Positions 12,521 to 25,718 of a DNA stretch of 64,000 bases are shown piece by piece. The notes below the pieces were generated by a model. It did no database searches. It was given only the letters and a program-made list of their open reading frames with translations, and had not been told where the DNA came from. The translations under genes were made by a program, and so were the position numbers. Within the stretch, counting starts at the first letter, position 1. Every line of letters begins with the position of its first letter. Source of the DNA: Straminergon stramineum (Eukaryota > Streptophyta > Bryopsida > Hypnales > Calliergonaceae); contig OY987270.1 in NCBI GenBank assembly GCA_963920665.1, positions 12,302,019 through 12,366,018 on the forward strand, given 5' to 3'.

Positions 12521-12792
12521 TATGAACCTACTTCCCTTCAATGTTTAATGCCACCTTTTTATTCCATTTATATCCTTCATATTCCTTGTTTAATGATGAG
12601 AGCATGTGCTATAATTATTTTTCCAAGGCCATTTTTGACTCCTTTCTCATGTTTTTTAACCTTTTGCCTGAGAAAATTGTCACATGGGTGACAATTTATT
12701 AAAAATTTCAGAAATTGGATGGATTAGAAGTCGAAAAAAATGGTATAGGTTTGGACTTTGGGCTTGGACTTTGGGTTTAGACTTTGGACTTT

Positions 12793-12943
12793 GGCCTTTG
12801 GAGGCTTCACACTATGGCCAGCTGAAGGCTCCAATTCCTAGTTTTTTTGGCCTATTTATTGCTCATTTCCTTGGACTCTCACCAAAGTTTGGCCACTCAA
12901 TCCCACGGCCTCTCGACTTGGATGGCCATAGTGTGAAGAGGCC
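12793..12943. mobile_element. Candidate MITE with GGCC..CTTCACACTATGGCC termini
   Basis: Left GGCTTCACACTATGGCC (12803-12819) pairs with right GGCCATAGTGTGAAG (12923-12937) in an inverted repeat; the arms extend with GGCC. The same terminal word occurs near 11766 (CTTCACACTACGGC), suggesting a family. No duplication identified. Confidence 0.5.
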
Positions 12944-14893
12944 CTTAGAAATGCGAAGCTAAGAAAAAACTAGAAAATGCAAGCAAGTCCAACCTACTGC
13001 ATTCTCCAATTTTTCAAAGCTAATTCAAAAATGGAAGCTAGGCAAACCAATCCTCCCATCCATTTTGTTCAACCATCCACCAATTATTTACTTTCATACC
13101 CAACATGACTTCATAGTAGTAAACTCTATTCAAAAGTTGTCATACCTCATAGGAAAAAACATTAGCTTTTTGTTGATATAATTTTTTTCAAAATTTCAAT
13201 TGGTGCCCTTGGATAAAAAATTATGCCACAAGAAGCTCAAAATAGGGGAGATCAAGTAGCAAAACTTGAAATAATTTCTTATCTCTTATAGATTATGTTA
13301 TTGTGTATATTGAAAGATCTAATTCATTACATTTGGATTAGTGATGTGAAAGTTATAGAACTTCTTGTTTGTAGGCAATTGTAGAAACTTTTTGAGAAAA
13401 TAATGTACATGATCCATTTTTAATTCAATTTTCAAAATTAAAGAAAGGAACTTCTACATGGTTATGTATGCTTGCTAGGCAATCTCACCAAGGGAATTAG
13501 TTTGTTTTAATTCCATCTTAGAACTATTCATGATTTAGTTTTCCCTTCAATCTCATATTTATTTCTACTTAATAATAATTTATAGAAAAAAAATAAAGTG
13601 TGATTTTTGAAATTTGTCCCAAATATTTTCAACTCAAATCTTCAACATAAATTTCTTTTAAATCAAAATTTTTTCACCAAAAATTTGAAGTTAAGAAGAT
13701 TCAAAATCAAATAATCTAGTCACATAATGTGCACCAAAAACCATTTTCTTCACTTTAAATGCAAATATCTTGCAATCTACATGGTGAAAGTTTTTGAAAT
13801 CTCTTCTGCACATTCTTACACTAGTTTAGCACAATATCATATTGCTAAATATGCAAAAAATTAGTTTGTAAATTAGTTTGCCCTTTGCAATAGAAATTGT
13901 AGTGTTTAGTAGGATTTGATGAAAAAAGGCCTTGAGACTTTATGGCTAATAAACAACATTACAAGTGTCTTATGCTTTAGTGACAACTTGACACAAGTTG
14001 GAAAGGCTTGCTCTATGACATGGCCAAGACTACCATTTGGAAGGGTCTCATTTGTGAAAGCAATAGTAATCCTAAACATTCCAATTCACTCCATTGCTTG
14101 GGGCCTTCCACATTAGGGTAATTGAAAGGGACATCTAACATTGGTGAACAATGTTATGGATGTTTATGTCCAACTCTAGTGGAAATTACATGACCTCATT
14201 GTTATATTGGGACTTGAGAATTTCTCAAGAAAAGGAACATCTTGTTTTTAAAAGGGGTTACCTTCTAACAAAAGCATCATTGATGGAATTCACCATGAAT
14301 TCTTTGGTTCATGAGTTTAGATATTTAAGTCATTTGCAATAGACGCTTGATTGATATTGGTCATTCACACTTGAGTTAATCCTTAAACGACGGACCAAGC
14401 TAGGGGCTTACTTTTTAGAGCATCATCATGAATTTTTTTTCAATTCCCAACTACATGTGAACTTCTTGATATCATTTTCTTTGTCTTCATGGGATGCATC
14501 TATCAATCTAAATCTTGGATATTGAATCACAATTTGAACTCATATTTTTCTTCATAGGAAAGTTTCATCACTTCTTTTTTGAATAGTAGCTTAGAGGTTG
14601 CCTATGGCCTTGAGGAGGGTGGAAGTTCATCATTGATTATTCATTTGGACAAGCTCCATGAAGCCTCTCAAAGACAAATCTTGAAATCTGAGTTTGAGAA
14701 GCTCTCCTAAGGCCTCCAATGTCCTTTAACCTTGAAACAATGTTGCAACCTAAAAGTGTCCATCTTTGGGATGTTGTGTGGAAATAGGAGGTTTTGCATA
14801 GTAGTTTGTCCTCCAATGAGTTTTTTTTAAGGAAATGATGTACACGATACTTCAAAGGATGATTTCCATTGTGACGAGTTGGGTGTTCTAAGG
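12944..14893. repeat. Diverged repeat DNA related to 6230-7450 and 25723-26677
   Basis: Segments 13150-13330 and 13690-13930 match parts of 6400-6560 and 7190-7450 (words such as ATTGGTGCC, AGCTCAAAATAGGG, ATCTTGCAATCTA, CTTTGCAATAGAAAT). Another related block is 26450-26680. This is a dispersed non-coding family with no ORF worth reporting. Confidence 0.5.
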
Positions 14894-15803
14894 TTAACCC
14901 CTAAACATCATGGAGGACCAGAAGTGTCCTCGCATAGTTGAAGTCCAATTCAAAGTGTTGTAACTGTTGCATTCGATGCCCAAATTCAATACAAGTGGTT
15001 GGAAAATTTGAGCTCTCTCTTCTAGTTTGTGTGGTAGAATTTTCAAATCAATCCAAGATGTACTGTTTTTTAAGCCAATCAAAGTTTAGAGGTTCAATTT
15101 GAGTTCACTAAACTCCATTTGATGGTTTCAACGTGGGGGGCTTGTATCACCTTCATCCAAGCTTCTTTTTTAATAAAATTTGTTGGGTTATGTTCCCCCT
15201 GAAGTCTAATTATTGTGGTAAATTTTTCATGCCAATCCAAGTTGTTTTGAATTTTTGGGAGCAATTAGAAGTTCAAAATCCTGACATTTTTGGATTAAAG
15301 AGAACTTCGGTGGCTTGTTTCTTCTTCATACAATGTTGATTTTCAATAATTTTTTTTGGGAGAAAGTTTGGCCTACTAGTCTAGTTTGTGTGTTTGAATT
15401 TTTATATCAATCCAAGAAGTTATGAATGGTTGAGAAGCATTTTAGTAGAAGGAGGTTCAGCCTTGGATATGTTTTTATCTTGGTATATTTTGACATTTCA
15501 AAGCCATTTTGCAGGCACAATGAGTCAATTGAATGATATTTTCTTTCACCAATGTGTTGGTATGTTGGTTTTGAATCACTTTATAGTTTCAAGTTTATTC
15601 ATTTGAGTAAGTTTAGAAATCGAATTTCACTTTCAAATGTGTTGCTAGGAAAGTTTCATCATTTGTTTTCAACACTAAAACATTATAATCTTGTAGTCTA
15701 TGTGGCCAAATGACTCCAAATTTGATTCATGTCATCTACAACCCATACAATACAAGCAATGATGTTTTTGAACCCAAAATGGCCTTGGGCTTTTAGGGGT
15801 TAA
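14894..15803 (+). mobile_element. TTAA-flanked long repeat element (902 bp)
   Basis: TTAA at 14894-14897 and 15800-15803 encloses an element starting CCCCTAAACATC and ending GCTTTTAGGGG, so the first 8 bp form an inverted repeat. The body contains three diverged sub-repeats of about 180 bp (ATCAATCCAAG-type words near 15051, 15235 and 15409). Related copies lie at 9490-10383 (inverted) and 22788-23715. No coding capacity. The right end abuts the GC-richer leader region of the VOC gene. Confidence 0.65.
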
Positions 15804-16537
15804 GAGTTCTCCTTCGTTCGTTCTTTCTTCTTCTTCTTCTTCATTTGCTTGGGATGTTTTCGACGCATGCATTCCCCCTCCGTTTCTTCCTCTTGTTTTC
15901 TCCGGGGTCAAGGGAGCTGGCACCGAACCCAGGTCAGTTCAGTCCCTGTTGGTCGAAATTTCTCCCCACCAAGCACCTGTGCAAGCTGGCGGTGGTTTCC
16001 CTTAATCCCGATTCCTCTTTTGCTTAAGGTCAGTCCCCCCAATTAGGAAGGCTGCTGCAGAGTGCAGCAGCTACGCAGGGAAGGGGCGCCACCCCCACTA
16101 CAGCACTCTGCTCTTCCTCGTCCTCCTCCTGCTACTGCTGGTCTGTTGCAGATCCCGGACAGGGTAACCGGGGCCAGGTCAGCGCGGGAAAGGCAGGCCG
16201 AGTCGAGTTTCCACCCGAGTCCCCGACGGACGGATGGACGCTGCTGCGCAACAGTAGTCCCGGCGAGTGGCACGATTCGGGCGTCATTAGATGCTATTCT
16301 CGTGCAGCATAGAATGCATGGGCTCCGGGAGACGTTAAAGCCGCGAAGCTCAGTGCTAATTCGCAGCAAAAGAAATTCAGGCTTCCCACTTTCACTTGGA
16401 TCTTAGCAAAGTTAAGCTTAGTAGCTCAGCTCGCTCACCCTCGGCGGTGCTCACACTCCCCCTTCTCTCTCGCTCTGTCTCTCACTTGGTCTCTCGCTGC
16501 TCTGTCCTCGCTTGCTTGCTCCCTGCCTGCTTGCACC
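15804..16537 (+). promoter_or_regulatory. Probable promoter and 5' leader exon of the VOC gene
   Basis: Composition changes abruptly from AT-rich repeats to GC-rich DNA with a (TTC)n/CT-rich tract at 15825-15845 and another CT-rich stretch at 16455-16520. Pyrimidine-rich patches are common around plant transcription starts. The stretch ends in CACC followed by GTAAGT at 16538, a consensus plant donor. Translated frames are short and unlike known proteins, so I treat it as promoter plus untranslated leader. The exact start site is not visible. Confidence 0.45.
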
Positions 16538-18177
16538 GTAAGTCTCCTCTTCTTCATGCTCGTCGTTGGTACGTGTTTCAAAGTTTAGGCAAGCTGGATC
16601 CCATGTCCTGTTTCGAATGCCGCCGCTTAGGATCGACCCCTGGCTGGGGCTTCTGGTCATTGTCGTCGATCGTACTTGGCCTGAAGGGTCCGCGCCTCAC
16701 GTTTCCTTCCCCGTGTCCTGATTGGAAGGGAGTGGCTCCTGTGGGGATCGATCCCTGGTTCTTGCTGTCATTGTTATTGTTGGACTTCGCGTGATGGACG
16801 GTTGCACCACGTGTTTCTGGCGATTCAGAAGGGTACTGTTGGGATTCATCTCCATCGTGGGCAATGTGGTGCATGTCCGATCAGATGGATTCCACTCGCG
16901 TTATCTGATTTTGGGTGCCGTTTCATAGTGTCTTTTCTTGCTCGGTCGGCGCGAATTATTGTAGCCAGGAGGAATGTGAATATCCAACGAATCCGTACCT
17001 CGGGGGTGGGGATTGTCGACTTTCGCGATTTCGATCGGAGACTGTTGCATTGGGGTTCAGTCACTGTAGGCGTGATCGTGGCTGCAGTTCAGTTCCTGGT
17101 GGCTGCGAGTCATGGAATGGAAGCGATCGTCTCCTGGAGCAGGACTCGCGGTTGCCACGCTCTCACTTTCTTGATCGATCATCTTGGGTCACCTGCGATG
17201 CCACGCTAGCTGAGGCATGACATTCCCAAGGCGCAAGCTGGTGGGACGTACAGTGGTGAGCGGGATGTTTCGCAGGGGGCCTCGGATGCATGATTTGTTT
17301 GACGATCTTGACGTAGCATTAGGTCGATGCGGGCTTTGTGTGTTTCTGGCCATATCCAGGTCAGACCCATGGAGCAAGCAATGTTTGTAGGAGTTCCGTA
17401 GAGCAAGAAGCTGCACTTCCCTTGTTAACTCCTTGCCTCTGCAAATTCCACGATTTTTCAGTAATCTGCGCAGTTTCAATCGGTTTCGAGCGGAGATCAC
17501 GAGGCATAGTTGGTTGATAAACGGATCTGACACCGAGACACGTGTATCTAGTGTAGATTTCGAATGAGCAGGGACTCCGGGTTCCGTGCGTTCGCTTGGA
17601 ATTCACGGATTCGGCGTGTACGCCAGCAACTCTACACTTGGACGAAGATTGTGAAACTGCTCAGTGGTCCTCCGCTTGGAAATCACTGCAGGGAATGGTT
17701 CTTCTGATATTTCTTAGGGGTCTGATGAGCAGGTGGCACTTCAATCGCTGTTGTAACCGCGCTGGTAGTTGATCTGCTAATTATCCGCAGTTCAATGTTT
17801 TTAATTATTTATTATTTGCGCACACCTCGACTATTATTAGTATTTCCCAAGTCCACTTTCGGTAGGTTGACTGCGACTGTCTGGATGATACCGAGGACGT
17901 GTCACATGATAGGGTCCCATCATTGAGAGTTTGGGTAGTAAAACTACAGTAGGATTCTAGCTTGACTACTGCTTAGTCACGTTTATAGCAAAGGATTTTG
18001 AGTACGCCTTGTGATCTCCGTTTGAATCAATCGTTTCGTTTGTTGGAATGGGTTTCACATTATGGGTTTCTGTTGTTGCGTCTCCCAGTTTGCTTGCATA
18101 CCTTTCTCAATTCCTAGGCAGTGCTAGAGTACTTCCTTGTCTCATATTCTGATCTGTGTTTCTTGTGGAGTGTGCAG
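16538..18177 (+). other. Probable long 5'-UTR intron of the VOC gene
   Basis: GTAAGT at 16538 and a pyrimidine-rich acceptor ending TGTGCAG at 18177 would define a 1.64-kb leader intron ending about 200 bp before the VOC start codon. Open frames inside are short and overlap on both strands, without conserved motifs. Leader introns that enhance expression are frequent in plant housekeeping genes. The splice assignment is inference and needs transcript data. Confidence 0.4.
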
Positions 18178-18381
18178 GTTCAGGGCAAGGACGTTATTGA
18201 AACCTCTAGCCATTTTCGATTTCCTGGAAGGCTTTTTACTTTGACTGATTCCTTCCCATTTGGGGGTCCTTGAATCCTTCCAGAGTTTTCAATTGTGGGC
18301 TGCAAGACATTGTTTCTTCATCCTCAAAGGTGGTAGTATTGGGGCATAGAGAAATCAATTCTTTCTGATCTAGCAGCGGCT

Positions 18382-19154
18382 ATGGCGATCCAGAAAGACG
18401 TCAAACGGTCCTTGCCTCTCAAATCTTTGAATCATGTCTCTAGAGTGTGCCGAAATGTGCAAGTCACCACCAATTTCTACGAGAAGGTGTTAGGCTTCAT
18501 TCCTGTCGTGCGCCCAGAAGCCTTGAAGTTTGACGGAGCATGGTAAGCTTGAAACTGAAGTGTCTTCTGCTTGGGCCATTTATGTGGGAAAATTCCTTTA
18601 CTTATTGGATTACTGATTTTGTGTTTTCGTGTACACGTCTTCTCTTTTCACAGGCTTCACAACTACGGCGTAAGCATCCATCTACTGCAGGCTCAGAACC
18701 AGGAGCTTTCTACGCTTCCTCCAGCGGTCAAGGAAATTAACAGCAGAGATGACCATCTCTCTTTCCAGGTATAATTTTCTATTGGTCACATTCTTTGATA
18801 TTTCGATGAAGCTTCAGTGTGCTCTTGACTCTGAAATGTACAATATTTATCCTGTAGATTGGGAATGGACAGATTTAGAAGTCTTCAAAAGCCTGTGAGA
18901 TTTTTCTCCTCACCAATGACTGTGATGCTGTACAGAGTGACTCCATATTAGGGGTGGAGCAGGCACTGAATGATCACGGCATCAAATATTGTCGAACAAC
19001 GGTCGATGAGGGCGGCGTGCTGATTGAACAGGTGTTCTTCCATGACCCAGATGGTTTCATGATCGAGATTTGTACGTGTGAGAATTTCCCTGTGCAGCCT
19101 TTAAACGCCTCGGCCAGTTTCTGCAGTCTATCACCTGCATTATCAGCTCGGTGA
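18382..19154 (+). CDS. VOC/glyoxalase-I-like protein, three coding exons
   Basis: Coding exons are 18382-18542, 18654-18768 and 18936-19154, with GTAAGC..CAG and GTATAA..CAG introns, giving 164 aa. The product opens with MAIQKDVKRSLPLKSLNHVS and has the plant glyoxalase I-like (VOC superfamily) pattern: His18 in the first strand, DDHLSF with His88, and FFHDPDGFMIEIC with Glu136, which fit the metal-ligand positions of the fold. Plant members of this short family are about 165-180 aa, so length is complete. They are predicted cytosolic and related to methylglyoxal detoxification, though several plant relatives lack proven lactoylglutathione lyase activity. No signal peptide is seen. Exon 1 is out of the short open frames and was joined by splice consensus and frame (53 codons plus 2 nt, then 1 nt plus 38 codons). 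It is the only undamaged ordinary host gene here. Specific substrate is not determinable. Confidence 0.88.
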
Positions 19155-21474
19155 GGCTGCAATAATGCCAGCACTTTCTGTTTGCGAGTTGTACTGGACT
19201 GCACACTGGTCGTCAAATTCCAAATCATCAGATATTATTGTCTTGGGGATATAAATTGGTATCTTCCTCAAGACCTGAAAAATATCATGGACTTGCAACC
19301 CAGTCTCTTGAGTAAAATATTAATTCTGCATAGCGGGTCATAGGTAGTAGTTAGTTCAGTTGTCAGCGAGTGGTTTAGCATAGATGGGGTAATAAGAGGC
19401 ATTCACATATTTGAGTCTAGCTTTACCAACATTGTAAGTACAAGCTGAGAGGTATTGAGAGGAGTGGGTATGCAAAGTAACAGCTAGCATCTGGTGAGAT
19501 TCTTGGGTTTGAGCATGGTTATTTTTCTGCTTAGGTGAGATTTTGGTTAATCAGGAGATCCTCAAAATGAATCAGAGATGCCGACTGCCAATCTTCAGTA
19601 AAAGACATTGGCAATTGGCTGTGTACCTGATACTAGTCCCTATCCAATAATTTTTTTTTTGTGGATTTCGTTTTACGTACTTGTTCTTTATATCTCGCTT
19701 TGCATTTACGGACAGATCTCTGTCTATTCTTGTGTGATAGCGTCCCTTGAAGGTGTCATTTGTGTGTTTGAATATCTCGCCAAATCGTCATAGTGCTGTA
19801 CGTTTCACTCGTGCACGCTTGTATTGCACGTAAGTGCAGGACTTAATATATACAGAGTATATGTTTATACAGAGTAAGTTATAGAGTTTATGGGTGAGGG
19901 TTTACGATCCTTGTTTTCACATATTGTAAACATTCCCTTTGGTGCCACATACACTCAGAACCCTGATTGGCAGTTGGTGCAAGCTAAATTTCATTTATGG
20001 ATTCTTTGGAGACAAGGATGTTTCAACACTTGCTGCAAGGTTTTCATAATGAAGGTGGCTTCATTCTCAACTTCGTTGGCATTTGGTGTCAGTGTGATTG
20101 ACTTTTGTAAGTGGAGCTTAAAAATCTTGAGAGAAGGAGCTGAAGCTGTTTGAGTACGAGAATAGAGGATCCAATTACCCACTACTACTGCAACTGTCGG
20201 CTAGTTTCTGAGTCTAGTGTGGCTTCTGAGTGCAGCGAGTCTGTACTGTTACATGAAGAGGTTTTTCGTATGTGCTCACTCGTCAAGACCTAGAATCAGT
20301 AATTCTCTGCGTCTAACTAAAAAAGTCTAGAGTTCTAATGGAAGAAGCTTTAAAACAAGAAGTCGAAAATTTCAGAGATTTTGAATCAAAGGAAAAATTG
20401 AAGGGGTATCTCAACTCTCCTTAGCAAATATGAGGGGTTGAGAATCTTAGGTTAGACATCAAAATGACCCCAGCAGGTCTCGCATGCAGTGTTAATTCCC
20501 AGGGCAATTTATCGCAAATAACTGATCTGTCGTAGATGTGAATGACAAGGCTGTATCAATTTTTAAGTTTTTTGGGGCAAAATGTGGCCAATTTCATTCG
20601 AACGAGAGCCAGGGATTTGCCAAATCTTTCTTATGATAGTACAGAATGGAACCCAAATGGATCTATGTAGTTTGAAATTAATAGCCGTCGTCTTTCCCTT
20701 CATCGCTCCATGAGCGATCTGTACAAGTCCAAAAATTTTACGCTGCTCGCATGCGGTCTAACTTAACTCCCTCGTCGGAGTGGAGCAAACTTCTTCATAT
20801 GCAACTAATGCTGGATCCAGTATTGTGGAGCTTCGGGGTCACAACATGCATCATGTTTCAGTTATCCAGAACCGAAATCCACTCAGTGGCAATAGGATCC
20901 AGTAATCCGAGGGCATGGAGAGCTGGCTCAGCCCTGAGAAGGCGATTTCATGATTGCGCTCCAAAACTTTAGGAGCGGCATTTTCGTAAACTAAGAACCC
21001 TAGTGCACCTAATTTTAGTGGTGACAACTTTGCACAACTGCACACTTGGGGGAGGAATCCGACAACCTGTAAGTTAGTGTGAGTAGAAGCACGGAAAAAT
21101 TAATTTCCCTGTCTAAATAGTTCATTTGAGTAACTTTCGAAAATGTTTCTCGTGGTATACCGCATTTTGTTACCTATTTTTTAATCCGTTTTAGTGAACT
21201 TCCATGAATATGGAATCCGTCAGACAAAAGAAATTTTGGAATTCTACAGGGGCTTGTGCAAGAGTTGCAAGAAGAGAATCGAAAGTATTTGTTGGAAAAT
21301 TTTGGGGGGAGCCTCATGAAAAGTGGAGGAGACAAGTTTCTGACTTTCAGAAAACTAATTTCAACATCAGACCTAAACTTTTGGGTTGCTTTTAGTTGAC
21401 ACATGACAAAGCTTCTCCTAAAATGAACAAGTAGAACCTCTTTTAGTGCACCCTCCCTTGGAACATAATATGCA
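19155..21474. other. 3' flank of the VOC gene and unassigned DNA
   Basis: The 3' UTR of the VOC gene probably occupies the first few hundred bases; no unambiguous poly-A signal can be chosen. From about 19900 to 21470 composition is intermediate and ORFs are short without motifs. I see no second gene, RNA gene or paired termini. Confidence 0.4.
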
Positions 21475-21613
21475 TTAACCCTTAAATGTCAAAGTGGACA
21501 TTTTGTGTCCGATGGATGACAAAGAATCTCTCCATGTAGGATAGAACTACAACTATTCATCCTCGGAATTTTGTGAGAAAAGGGTATGTCTTCTACAATA
21601 GTATGACTTCCAG

Positions 21614-21696
<83 letters not shown>

Positions 21697-21764
21697 GTAG
21701 ATGATGTCAAATGGTTCCAAAAGGGAGGATTTCTACAGTCACCAATCCGTCCTTTAAGGGTTAA
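21475..21764. mobile_element. TTAA-flanked MITE, CCCTTAAA family (copy 3, full length)
   Basis: TTAA at 21475-21478 and 21761-21764 encloses CCCTTAAATGTC on the left and CCTTTAAGGG on the right. The interior carries the family words in inverted order compared with 11398-11619. A 76-bp (AT)n tract sits in the middle and accounts for its greater length. Confidence 0.75.
21617..21692. repeat. (AT)n microsatellite, about 38 units
   Basis: A perfect dinucleotide tract of about 76 bp inside the MITE. Confidence 0.98.
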
Positions 21765-22783
21765 GAGAGTTTGTAGACATTAGGTGGTCCATGCCCATGA
21801 TTCAAGATGAAATGACAAGTGGCCCTTTGGCTTCTCTAAATGCATAAACCTCTTAGTGCATAGTCCCAACACTATGCACTAAGGGAGGTTCTACTTGTAG
21901 TTTGTCCCAACTCACATAGAAATGAAAGCATTCTATAACTTGACTCTAGAAAACTTAGAAAGTAATTTTTTTATTATAACATAGTTTGGAAGTTTGCTCT
22001 CCATCATTACCACATACATGGCGGGATACATGGCAAACAAATAGGCAACAACAATTTCCAAATTGAAAGTGTACCATCAATGCTTAGACTTGCCAAAGAT
22101 TCTCTTTCCCATTGTAAAAGTTGCTTATTTGTTAGGATTGACAACTATTCCAAACACGGTTTTTTCTTCTATAAGTTGTTGATTATGATAATTCATGATT
22201 TAGATTCCTTATAGCTTTCCATAGTGTAAGACTTGTAATTGGTTGGAAGGTAACTTGTAAGTTGCATAGTGGAGTACACAAATGATTTAGTGTTGTGAAA
22301 TGATGAACTTCTTGTTGCACTATTAGACATACTCTTTGTACTTGCACTCAAAATTGAAAAAAGTCAACTTTGAATGTTCATAGTCGATTATAATAACATC
22401 CAAAAGATTTAATTTATATCATTTTAACATATAGGGTATGTATTCTTCTTTCAATTATAAAGGGCAAAGGATGTTTGTAAAGAAAAATTGTCAAAAACCA
22501 CCATTTTGGAGGTGCATTAACCTACAAATTGAATAGTTTTCTGAAGTCCAACCTTTCAAAAGTGTCGTTACCATCATGTCAATGAGGGGAAAAAAATTTA
22601 GCCTATTTGACATCATGGATTGTAAGATTAGAAAAATTGACCCTATCAAATAGGGACAACAAATTTCAAGCCTTTTTAGATTAAAAAACTTTCTCTATAC
22701 AAAAATGAGGATTTACACCATTCATTAAATATCTTATTAGGTACATTCATGCAAAATTTCAAAAATAAATATGGTGTCTAACT

Positions 22784-23715
22784 TTAACCCCTAAGCACTC
22801 CAAGTAACTAGAATTGTCTCCATATAGTTTGGAAGTCTAATTTGTGGTATTGTAACTTTTGTATCCAATGTCTAACTTTAATAAAACTTATTGCATAGTT
22901 TGTGTGGTAAAATTTTCAGATTAATCCAAGATGTATTGATGTTTTAGGAGACATTCAAAGTTCATGGGTTCAATTTGAGTTCACCAAACGGCATTTTGAT
23001 GGTTGCAACTTTAGGGACTCGTATCTCCTTCATCCAATGTTCATTTTTAATCAAATTTGTTGAATTAAATTCCCCTTGACGTCTAATTCTTGTGTTAAAA
23101 TTTTCATTTTAACATTAAAAAAAATTTGGAATGTTTAGAAACGATTCAAAGTTCAAATTCTGGACATTTTTGGATTATAGCTAGTGAACTTTGGCAGCTT
23201 GTTTTTTCTTCAAATAGGGTCAATTTTCAATAAAAAAAATTTGGAGAAGTTTCTCATACAAGTCTAGTTTGTGTGGTTAGAATTTTATATCAATACAAGA
23301 AGTTATGACTATCTAAAAATCATTTTAGTGGAAGGGGTTCAACCTTAGATTGGGGTTTTGCAACTTTTTGACATTTCAAAGTCATTTTGCAAACACAATG
23401 AATCATTTGAATGGTATTTCCTTTTCACCAATATGTTGGCTTTGAAGCACTTTATTACTCACAATTTTATCATTTGAGTTAGTTTAGAAGTCGAATTTCA
23501 CCTCCAATGTGTTGCTAGGAAAATTTCAGCATCCTTTTTCAACGTGAAAACATTATAATCATGCAATCAATGTGGCCAAATGACTCCAAATTTGATTCAT
23601 CTCACCTACAACACATACACTACTAGATTGCATGGTTAAGATTTTTTATACCTTAATGACATTTAGACTTGTAACACTTCAAAAGCAATCGTGTTCTTAC
23701 TAAACCCAAAACGAC
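22784..23715 (+). repeat. Long TTAA-family repeat, third copy
   Basis: Starts with TTAACCCCTAAG at 22784 and follows the same order of sub-repeats as 14898-15799 (AATCCAAGATGT near 22924, a diverged unit near 23105, CAATACAAGAAGTTATG near 23291). The right terminus is not recognisable and probably decayed. Non-coding. Confidence 0.55.
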
Positions 23716-25347
23716 ATTTTTCTATTGTGGATAGTGGGGTGAATAGATTCTATTATGAGATTGTTGAAAATTTTATATTTTCTCACTAGTAATAGTAGCA
23801 AGTGATAGGAGGTTTCAATTCACCTTAAACCCTAAATCTCATACTTTTGCATATTCATTTTGGGTGTCCCTATCTTACTCTTCATTAACTTGCAATATAA
23901 AGAGGTGAAGTAATCCGGCAATACACTAGCCATTATTTGGTGATTTCTTATGCATTGGGGAATTGTTTTTTGAAATCAATATGGTGAACTCATAGAGTCA
24001 AATCTTTAGAATATCAAAGGAATAAATTTCAAAATCTTTGACTACATTGATTGCAAGATTATAGTGTTTGAAGTTAGAAGAAAATGTTATTTTTCAAAAC
24101 TGTCAAATATAGTTAACAGAGTATGAACTCTTCTTAGAGTGTGATTTTTGGTTGAAATTTATTCTTATGACAACTACATATTATATTATGTAAGTTACAT
24201 ACATGCCAAATTTCAAAAATAGATGAAGGATTTAGGAAAAGATTTTGAACTACTTGAGGTACCTTGAATTGCCCAAGCTCCCCTAGATTGCCTTAATTTT
24301 TCAGTCAATATAATAATTTTTCATTTGGGTAACTAATCATAATTTTTTTCTTCCCATAGAGGTGGTTAGTGTATGCACCTTGTACTAAAATTCCCAAAAC
24401 ATCTATTCAAACATGACATTCTTAGAAATCTATCTAAACATTCAATTGTCAAATAAATAGAATATTGTCTTTTAAAGGTACGGTAATATGGTAGCAACTA
24501 CGTTGGGCATTTGAAAACTCACAAGATAACATCAAAATGTAAAAATGCATTGGCAAATGATGCCTCACAAGGCATACTCACCTTTAAGCACTACCTATAT
24601 TGGGACCTTGAATGACCACTTGCATTCATCCAAAACTACCATAAGCATTAAAATTCATAGAATATTGTGTGAGTGCCAAAAAATTATGAAATGACTTTGA
24701 TGGGTAGTTTTGTGAAAACTTAAAATATTTACATAAATTAATGATGCTAATTGTACAATTCTAAAGAAAATAAAAGAAGATTTATTTTTTTTAAAAGGTC
24801 CTTATGTGGCTCTATATTAATAATTTGGAAAAAATATATTAAGACATTGTTCTAAACATTCTAATTTGGTATTTTAGAACAACTACAATTCAAACCAATA
24901 CAATTGCTTGATCTATTCATTGCATATGTGTTTGAAGCTTGGACTCTATACTTTTGGGGTAAATGAATGTCACATCAAAGGGAATGAAAGGTACATTTCA
25001 AGAATACAAAGTATTTCACTTGTAACAAAGGTCTCTATTTACACACTCAATTACTACATGCATACAAAAAATTGGCATTGGATTTGGAGCTTCCTTCCAC
25101 TATCAACACTCTCCTAAAGTCATTATTTATGAGAAATTGCACCAATTTCACTTGTTCCAAGTGTACAATATTTTCTGAATAATGTTTTTGACCATCACAA
25201 AATTCTTAAATTGGCATTGAAGGAAAACCTTTAATTTTTTTGTTAACAAAAAATTTCAAACCATTTCAAAATTCCTTCCCTATTCAAATATAACTTTGTA
25301 TTCAAATCATACCTTCTACCCTAGCAAACAAATGTATTCAATTTTCT
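23716..25347. other. AT-rich intergenic DNA, nothing recognised
   Basis: Short chance ORFs only. No terminal repeats or RNA genes were seen. Confidence 0.5.
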
Positions 25348-25572
25348 TTAAGGTAGACAAACCCATTACCACCCCTTAACCCAATACCACCCAAATGTAG
25401 GGTCCTCATTGATTCTATGACGATAATTTATGATAGTAGTATATGCTTTAACTCACATTAACTTCACAATAGGACATGCACTATAATTTTACATTCTCAC
25501 TCTAGAATCAATGAGGCCCCTACATTTGGGTGATATTAGGTCAAGGGGTGATATTGGGTAAAGCTACCTTAG
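25348..25572. mobile_element. TTAA/TTAG-flanked GGTAGAC MITE (217 bp)
   Basis: Element 25352-25568 begins GGTAGACAAACCCATTACCA and ends with the partial complement GGTGATATTGGGTAAAGCTACC. A long inner pairing follows: CAAATGTAGGGTCCTCATTG on the left and CAATGAGGCCCCTACATTTG on the right, so nearly half of each arm folds back. It shares termini with 10388-10801. Confidence 0.7.
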
Positions 25573-25718
25573 AGGTTACATGGTCTGAAGAGAAGGTCTC
25601 AGACTAAAGTTATATTGCATGGAAATAGGTTTCTATTTAAAATGTAGTGTAAGAATGTCATTCTAGACAATCACATTCTTGAGTTCAATATTAATAGATT
25701 GTCTATTGTGAACTTGCT

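Noticed and set aside
16043..17606. Many overlapping ORFs of 60-135 codons before the VOC gene
   Set aside because: GC-rich leader and intron DNA; no conserved motif, both strands equally open, and good splice sites bracket it.
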